The position numbers and the translations under genes are program-made. The notes beneath the pieces are model-generated. The model searched no databases and was not told the origin of the DNA. It saw nothing but the letters and a program-made list of their open reading frames with translations. A DNA stretch of 64,000 bases from Blastopirellula retiformator (GTDB taxonomy: Bacteria > Planctomycetota > Planctomycetia > Pirellulales > Pirellulaceae): contig NZ_SJPF01000001.1 in assembly GCF_007859755.1 (NCBI RefSeq), positions 372,001-436,000 on the forward strand, written 5' to 3'. Each line of letters starts with the position of its first letter. Position 1 is the stretch's first letter. This document shows positions 62,943 to 64,000 of this stretch, piece after piece.

Positions 62943-62994
62943 CCCATTCGAGGGAATAGGGTTGGCGTCGGTCCCCCTAGCTTAGTAAATTGCG

Positions 62995-63030
62995 AAACAG
63001 TCCGCATTCTTCCCAATGCGGACTGTTTTC
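62995..63030 (+). terminator. Rho-independent terminator after the CtpA-type gene
   Basis: A perfect 14-bp stem (AAACAGTCCGCATT / AATGCGGACTGTTT), loop CTTCCC and a T-run. It contains the first in-frame ATG (63016) of the following MMPL gene, so that ATG is probably not its start. Confidence 0.9.
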
Positions 63031-63051
63031 CTGTTTACCCCCAATGTTGCT

Positions 63052-64000
63052 TTGACATTCGAGCGTTTAGGCCAGCTGATCGCCCGTCGCTGGATGCTGA
63101 TCATTCCTCTCTGGATCATCCTGGCGGTGTGCGCGGTGCTTTCGCCGCCCCACTGGGACGATGTGACGCTCGACGGCGATCTGGCCTATCTACCGGCCAC
63201 CTCGCCGATGCTGATCGCCGAGCGAGAGATCACCGCCGCGTTCCCCGATCGGAAGGCGAAGAGCCAGATTGTGATCATCGCTTCGCGCCGCGACGAAGAG
63301 CCGCTGACCGACGACGAGTGGAAGACGATCGATCGTCTGGCGTCTCCCTTTCAAAACGCCCAAGGGATCGAATGGCTGCGGCAGGCCGAAGCGGCGGAAG
63401 GAGCGTCGCAAGAGGCGCTCTTCAAACGGGCCGAAGCGACTTTGACCGAAGCGGAACTGCTGGACTACGACGCCGCCGAGCCAGTCTGGAACCTGGCGGC
63501 GCTCGCCAAGGCGGAAGATCGCGGCGAGATTGAAGTCGAGCGGCTGAAGGCCCAAGCGATCGCGCTCGACCCCAGCTTGGAACAAGCGACGAGCCCAACC
63601 TTGCCGGCCGATGCGCCCGACTGGAAGTTGTTTGACGTCTGGACGCGGCATACGCCGGTGGTTGGCAAGATGTTGGTTGACCCCGACAAGCGGGCCGGCT
63701 TGATTATCCTTCATCTGACCAACGAACTGGCGGCGACCGACAACATCCGGATCGTCAGTCAGATCGAAACGTTGGTCGACAAGTGGCGAGAAGAGATCCA
63801 CGACTCCGGCGACGATCAACTGCAGATCGGCATTACCGGCAGCGCGGCGATCGGCGGCGATATGCTGTTGGCGGCTAAAGAGAGCATCGCCAGCACCGAG
63901 TTCTACACGATCGCCCTGGTGATCGTTATTCTGCTGGTCGTCTATCGGGCGCCGCTATTGGCGATGGCGCCGCTACTGGCGATTGCGATTTCGTTTTGCG
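63052..64000 (+). CDS. MMPL/RND-family exporter, N-terminal part
   Basis: The gene runs off the right edge; about 316 residues are visible. After a short start (TFERLGQLIARRW) comes one membrane helix (about 14-32, MLIIPLWIILAVCAVLS). A large periplasmic domain follows (DLAYLPATSPMLIAEREITA and AAFPDRKAKSQIVIIASRRD), then the next membrane helices begin at about residue 290 (TIALVIVILLVVYRAPLLAM). This is the layout of MMPL/RND transporters that export lipids or hydrophobic compounds. The start chosen is a TTG at 63052; an in-frame ATG at 63016 lies inside the preceding terminator. The cargo cannot be told. Confidence 0.85.
   Translation, partial: MTFERLGQLIARRWMLIIPLWIILAVCAVLSPPHWDDVTLDGDLAYLPATSPMLIAEREITAAFPDRKAKSQIVIIASRRDEEPLTDDEWKTIDRLASPFQNAQGIEWLRQAEAAEGASQEALFKRAEATLTEAELLDYDAAEPVWNLAALAKAEDRGEIEVERLKAQAIALDPSLEQATSPTLPADAPDWKLFDVWTRHTPVVGKMLVDPDKRAGLIILHLTNELAATDNIRIVSQIETLVDKWREEIHDSGDDQLQIGITGSAAIGGDMLLAAKESIASTEFYTIALVIVILLVVYRAPLLAMAPLLAIAISFC

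Overview
The window looks like chromosomal DNA of a planctomycete, most likely of the Pirellulaceae (Blastopirellula/Bremerella/Rhodopirellula type). This rests on family content: two intact DUF1559 pseudopilin-like proteins plus one remnant, a DUF1501 + DUF1549/DUF1553 pair, a giant ThuA/dehydrogenase/HEAT/cytochrome c protein, a DUF1080 protein, a XylR-type regulator beside a Gfo/Idh/MocA protein, and ECF sigma factors beside a transmembrane Ser/Thr kinase. No rRNA, tRNA, CRISPR array or transposase gene was recognised.

Layout. 0.1-4 kb: a secreted di-haem beta-propeller protein, a degenerate PfkB-like protein and an NAD-dependent epimerase. 4-12.2 kb: a signalling block with an ECF sigma factor and a 1298-residue membrane protein (anti-sigma-like N-terminus plus alpha-2-macroglobulin-type modules), a GNAT acetyltransferase, a second ECF sigma factor followed by a membrane-bound kinase, and a ParE-type toxin-antitoxin pair. 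12.2-19.3 kb: the ThuA/HEAT/cytochrome protein, a Gfo/Idh/MocA oxidoreductase and a divergent XylR-like regulator. 20.1-21.9 kb: an arsenic cluster arsR-arsC-arsM with the same 16-bp dyad before arsR and before arsC. 22-27 kb: membrane and ankyrin proteins, a 35-residue membrane peptide, and sucC-sucD ending in a clear terminator.

27-36 kb: a DUF1559 gene with a lipoprotein gene, then about 0.9 kb of non-coding DNA holding six degenerate copies of a TGGACTGGACC...T7 motif, the DUF1549/1553-DUF1501 pair, an SMP-30 protein and a small cluster with a SUKH (SMI1/KNR4) protein. 36-42 kb: a chemotaxis-type receptor, two tandem leucine-rich-repeat paralogues and a truncated DUF1559 remnant. 42-48.5 kb: agmatine deiminase and N-carbamoylputrescine amidase (putrescine synthesis), a second DUF1559/lipoprotein pair, a CorA-like protein and a DUF1080 protein. 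48.6-57 kb: an FAD-dependent oxidoreductase with a golvesin-like domain, then an NfeD-NfeD-FloA membrane-microdomain operon and a metallophosphoesterase. 57-64 kb: two zinc-ribbon membrane paralogues, a CtpA-type S41 protease and the start of an MMPL/RND exporter.

The most striking unexplained features are (i) a 157-bp element present twice in opposite orientation (44800-44956 and 57110-57266), differing at three positions, flanked by CTAG and folding into five consecutive hairpins, and (ii) the degenerate repeat array at 28.71-29.19 kb. All coordinates and motifs come from reading the sequence. Family names come from recognising motifs, not from database searches.
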